Assembly: GCF_029892285.1 (NCBI RefSeq) | Contig: NZ_JARXVM010000004.1 | Location: 186,001 to 250,000, forward strand | DNA: 64,000 bases | Origin: Rhizobium sp. SG_E_25_P2 | Lineage (GTDB): Bacteria; Pseudomonadota; Alphaproteobacteria; Rhizobiales; Rhizobiaceae | Reading direction: 5' to 3' | Shown here: piece after piece, positions 61,023 through 64,000 of the stretch | Layout: every line of letters starts with the position of its first letter | Position numbering within the stretch: the stretch's first letter is position 1 | The notes under the pieces: generated by a model | The model's database searches: none | What the model was told of the DNA's origin: nothing | Seen by the model: only the letters and a program-made list of their open reading frames with translations | Translations under genes and position numbers: made by a program

Positions 61023-62920
61023 TGGACAGGCGGACATTCCTGGGCGCTATGGCCGCGACGCTCCTTCCGGTCGGGAGCGAGGCGGCGACGCGAGAAGCGA
61101 AATTCTTCGAGGACCGTTTGCTGGCCGGTTCGCTCGACCCGGTGCAGATGCGGCTTCCCCGCCATCCGCGCGTGATCAATCTCGCCGCGATGGGCCGCCA
61201 GCCTGGCGTCTATGGCGGCACGGTGCGCAGCATTATAGGCAGCCAGAAAGACATTCGCCTGATGACGATCAACGGCTATGCCCGTCTGGTCGGCTATGAT
61301 GAGAACCTGGCGCTGCAACCGGACATTCTCGAAAGTTTTGAATCGATCGAGGATCGCGTCTTCACCTTCAAAATCCGCGAGGGGCATCGCTGGTCCGATG
61401 GGTCGCTGCTGACCTCGGAGGATTTCCGCTATACCTGGCAAGACGTCTATATGGACAAGGACCTCAAGCGCGGCGGCCTGCCGCGCGAGTTGCTTGTCGA
61501 TGGTGAAGGACCCGGTTTCGAGGTGCTCGACGCGTATACGGTCCGCTATACGTGGAAATTGCCCAATCCCGATTTCCTGCCCCGCATCGCCGGGCCGCAG
61601 CCGTTGGTGATGGTCATGCCGGCGGCCTATATGAAGCAGTTTCACAAGCGCTATCAGGACGAGTTCCGCCTGAGTTCGCTGATGAAAGAATATAAGGCCA
61701 AGAAATGGGTCGATCTGCACATCAAGATGTCACGCAGCTATAGGCCTGAAAATCCCGATCTGCCGACGCTCGATCCATGGCGCAACACCACCGCGCCGCC
61801 ATCCGAGCAGTTCGTGTTCGAGCGCAATCCCTATTTCCACCGCGTCGACGAGAACGGGCTGCAACTGCCCTATATCGATCGGATGATTCTAAGCGTGAGC
61901 GCCAACGACATTATCGCCGCCAAGACCGGCGCAGGTGAAGCCGACCTGCAATTCCGCGGGCTCGATTTCACCGACTACGCCTTCATGAAGGATGCGGAGA
62001 AACGCTATCCGGTGAAAGTGTCGCTGTGGAAGCGGACGACAGGTTCGCAGGTCGCGCTGCTGCCGAACCTCAACACCGCCGATCCCGCCTGGCAGGCTCT
62101 GATGCGCGACGTTCGCTTCCGCCGGGCGCTTTCGCTCTCCATCGACCGCACCGAGATCAACAAGGTGGTCTTCTATGGCCTGGCCGCGGAGAGCGCCGAC
62201 ACGGTGCTGCCGGAAAGTCCGCTGTTCAGGCCCGAACTCAAGACGGCCTGGGCAACTTTCGATCCCGCAGGCGCCAACAAGCTGCTCGACGAGATCGGTC
62301 TGACCGGGCGCGACGATGACGGCTTGCGCCTGCTGCCCGATGGTCGCCCGTTGCAGATCGTCGTCGAGACCTCAGGTGAAAGCACCCTGGAAACCGATCT
62401 TCTGGAGCTGATCACCGATCACTGGCGCGAAATCGGCGTCTCTCTCTTTATCAAGACGTCTCAACGCGACGTTTTCCGCAGCCGCGCCATCAGCGGAACG
62501 ATCATGATGTCGGTCTGGTCGGGACTCGACAATGGCGTGCCGACGCCGGACATGAATCCGGGCCAGCTCGCGCCGACCTCCGACGAGCAACTGCAATGGC
62601 CGCTCTGGGGCAGCTATTACCTGTCCAACGGCATGGAAGGCAAACCGCCTGAAATTCCAGAGGCGCAAAAGCTTGTCGACCTGCTCGGCCAATGGCGACA
62701 TGCAAGCGCCACGGAGGAGCGGCGACGGATTTGGGATGAGATGCTGTCGATCTATTCCGACCAGGTATTTTCCATCGGCATTGTCAATTCGGCGTTGCAG
62801 CCGATGATGCGCTCGTCTCGTCTGCGGAACATGCCGGACAAGGGCCTGTTCGGCTTTGATCCGACCTGCTATCTCGGCGTCTATATGCCGGACACGTTCT
62901 GGTACCAGGAGGAAGCCTGA
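61019..62920 (+). CDS. Family 5 ABC transporter substrate-binding protein, probably Tat-exported
   Basis: A 633-residue extracytoplasmic binding protein of the oligopeptide/family 5 class. The N terminus MMDRRTFLGAMAATLLP is a twin-arginine signal. Motifs include SFESIEDRVFTFKIREGHRWSDG and the late RRALSLSIDRTEINKVVFYG. It is coupled to the ATPase gene by ATGA; a second ATG at 61022 is an alternative. The ligand may be a peptide, opine or sugar oligomer. Confidence 0.93.
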   Translation: MMDRRTFLGAMAATLLPVGSEAATREAKFFEDRLLAGSLDPVQMRLPRHPRVINLAAMGRQPGVYGGTVRSIIGSQKDIRLMTINGYARLVGYDENLALQPDILESFESIEDRVFTFKIREGHRWSDGSLLTSEDFRYTWQDVYMDKDLKRGGLPRELLVDGEGPGFEVLDAYTVRYTWKLPNPDFLPRIAGPQPLVMVMPAAYMKQFHKRYQDEFRLSSLMKEYKAKKWVDLHIKMSRSYRPENPDLPTLDPWRNTTAPPSEQFVFERNPYFHRVDENGLQLPYIDRMILSVSANDIIAAKTGAGEADLQFRGLDFTDYAFMKDAEKRYPVKVSLWKRTTGSQVALLPNLNTADPAWQALMRDVRFRRALSLSIDRTEINKVVFYGLAAESADTVLPESPLFRPELKTAWATFDPAGANKLLDEIGLTGRDDDGLRLLPDGRPLQIVVETSGESTLETDLLELITDHWREIGVSLFIKTSQRDVFRSRAISGTIMMSVWSGLDNGVPTPDMNPGQLAPTSDEQLQWPLWGSYYLSNGMEGKPPEIPEAQKLVDLLGQWRHASATEERRRIWDEMLSIYSDQVFSIGIVNSALQPMMRSSRLRNMPDKGLFGFDPTCYLGVYMPDTFWYQEEA

Positions 62921-62922
62921 CC

Positions 62923-63921
62923 ATGCTGCGTTACATCGCCTGGCGCTTCCTTGTGATGATCCCGACTCTGGTGATCATCTCCGCGCTGATCTTCACCATC
63001 ATCGAACTGCCTCCCGGCGACTATTTCGAAAGTTATGTGGCTGAAATCCAGGCCCAGGGCGAAGCCGTCGACATGCAGGAGATCGAGGAACTCCGGGCTG
63101 AATACGGCTTCGACCAGCCGCCGGTGCTCCGCTACTTCCACTGGGTCGCCGGCATGCTGCAGGGCGATTTCGGCTATTCCTTCGAATATCAGCTGCCGGT
63201 GTCGGACGTGGTCGGCGACCGCTTGTGGCTGACCGTGCTGGTGTCGTTCTGCACAATTCTCCTGACCTGGCTGATCGCCTTTCCGATCGGCATTTATTCC
63301 GCCACGCATCAGTATAGCTGGTCCGATTATGGCCTGACCCTTTTGGGTCTGCTGGGGCTTGCGATCCCGAACTTCATGCTGGCGCTGATCCTGATGTATT
63401 TCGCCAATATCTGGTTCGGCACTTCGGTCGGTCACCTCATGGACCAGAAATATCTCGGCGAACCGATGAGCTGGGAGAAGTTCAAGTCGGTGCTGGAGCA
63501 TCTCTGGATCCCCGTTCTGATCATCGGCACGGCGGGCACCGCGAGCATGATCCGCAAGCTGCGCGCCAATCTTCTCGATGAGTTGCAGAAGCAATATGTG
63601 GTGACGGCGCGCGCCAAGGGCATGCATCCGTTCAGGGCGTTGGTCAAATATCCGCTGCGCATGGCGCTCAACTTCTTCATCTCCGATATCGGCTCGATCC
63701 TGCCGGCGATCATTTCCGGCGCCGAGATCACCGCCATCGTGTTGTCCTTGGAGACCACGGGCCCGATGCTGATCAAGGCGCTGCAGAGCCAGGACATGTA
63801 TCTTGCCGGCTCATTCCTGATGTTCCTTGCATTCCTGACCGTCATCGGCGTGCTGATCTCCGATATCGCGCTCGCGTTCCTCGACCCCCGCATTCGTCTT
63901 CAGGGCGGGAGCACCAAATGA
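62923..63921 (+). CDS. ABC transporter permease (OppB/DppB type)
   Basis: A 332-residue membrane protein. The N-terminal WRFLVMIPTLVIISALIFTI helix, then LLTWLIAFPIGIYSATHQYS, and the coupling region ARAKGMHPFRALVKYPLRMAL are typical. AGGAGG inside the end of the binding-protein gene serves as ribosome-binding site. The next permease gene overlaps its stop as ATGA. Confidence 0.95.
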   Translation: MLRYIAWRFLVMIPTLVIISALIFTIIELPPGDYFESYVAEIQAQGEAVDMQEIEELRAEYGFDQPPVLRYFHWVAGMLQGDFGYSFEYQLPVSDVVGDRLWLTVLVSFCTILLTWLIAFPIGIYSATHQYSWSDYGLTLLGLLGLAIPNFMLALILMYFANIWFGTSVGHLMDQKYLGEPMSWEKFKSVLEHLWIPVLIIGTAGTASMIRKLRANLLDELQKQYVVTARAKGMHPFRALVKYPLRMALNFFISDIGSILPAIISGAEITAIVLSLETTGPMLIKALQSQDMYLAGSFLMFLAFLTVIGVLISDIALAFLDPRIRLQGGSTK

Positions 63922-64000
63922 CATCCTATCTTCCCGAACCGGGCGCGCCGCTTGGCCATTATGTTTCCGAGGCTCCCTTCGATCCCTATTCGGTCGAGCA
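63918..64000 (+). CDS. ABC transporter permease (OppC/DppC type), 3' truncated by window edge
   Basis: Only the first 27 residues are visible (MTSYLPEPGAPLGHYVSE and following). The start overlaps the OppB-type permease stop as ATGA, which together with operon order makes the second permease almost certain. The rest of the gene lies outside the window. Confidence 0.75.
   Translation, partial: MTSYLPEPGAPLGHYVSEAPFDPYSVE

Noticed and set aside
1-64000. CRISPR arrays, insertion sequences, integrase-linked attachment sites, tRNA or rRNA genes
   Set aside because: I saw no spaced direct repeats, transposase or integrase motifs, or structured RNA genes anywhere in the window.

Overview
The window is high-GC, densely coded DNA that reads as the chromosome or a large replicon of a heterotrophic alphaproteobacterium, most likely a Hyphomicrobiales (Rhizobiales) member. 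This assignment is an inference from GC bias, many ABC and TctABC importers, Rhizobium-type regulators and the trimethylamine gene set; no rRNA or tRNA is present to confirm it. I see no transposase, integrase, phage gene, CRISPR array or origin. Neighbouring genes overlap by ATGA in many places, so several starts could be corrected by translational coupling.

Left part (1049-24463): two divergent arms around a regulatory region at 15610-16058. The minus arm (15609 down to 1049) encodes an acylphosphatase-like small protein, a free-standing Rieske protein, a GST-like protein, adenine deaminase, a LysR regulator, a two-subunit ThDP decarboxylase, a GMC oxidoreductase, an amidohydrolase, a Rieske-oxygenase catalytic subunit without the Rieske cluster ligands, a molybdenum hydroxylase (fused FAD/Mo subunit plus 2Fe-2S subunit) and an aldehyde dehydrogenase. 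The plus arm (16059-24463) encodes a BMP-type nucleoside/nucleobase ABC importer, a second Rieske-less oxygenase subunit, a second amidohydrolase and guanine deaminase. A near-perfect sigma-54 promoter precedes the plus arm. Together this looks like nitrogen-regulated purine uptake and catabolism. The split Rieske oxygenase plus GST-like protein resembles the NdmC/NdmD/NdmE N7-demethylase of caffeine degraders, and is the most interesting system in the window. A ferredoxin-adenylate cyclase fusion is cut by the left edge.

Middle part (24506-39450): methylated-amine metabolism. There is a dimethylglycine/sarcosine dehydrogenase-like flavoprotein with a kinase-like partner, a DeoR regulator, an APC permease, trimethylamine N-oxide demethylase (tdm), a small PAS/chemoreceptor-like protein, trimethylamine monooxygenase (tmm) and the dimethylamine monooxygenase operon dmmDABC. 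These would convert trimethylamine to trimethylamine N-oxide, then dimethylamine, then methylamine, with formaldehyde captured on tetrahydrofolate.

Right part (39654-64000): a TctABC tripartite importer divergent from a response regulator/sensor kinase/periplasmic binding protein operon; two methyltransferases, a DUF3095 protein and a UDP-sugar dehydrogenase; an amino-sugar-type ABC importer with SIS and PfkB genes under a ROK regulator with a perfect palindromic operator; a secreted polysaccharide-lyase-like protein; and a peptide/oligosaccharide-type ABC importer cut by the right edge. Strong stem-loops follow the solute-binding-protein gene in three of the importer operons.
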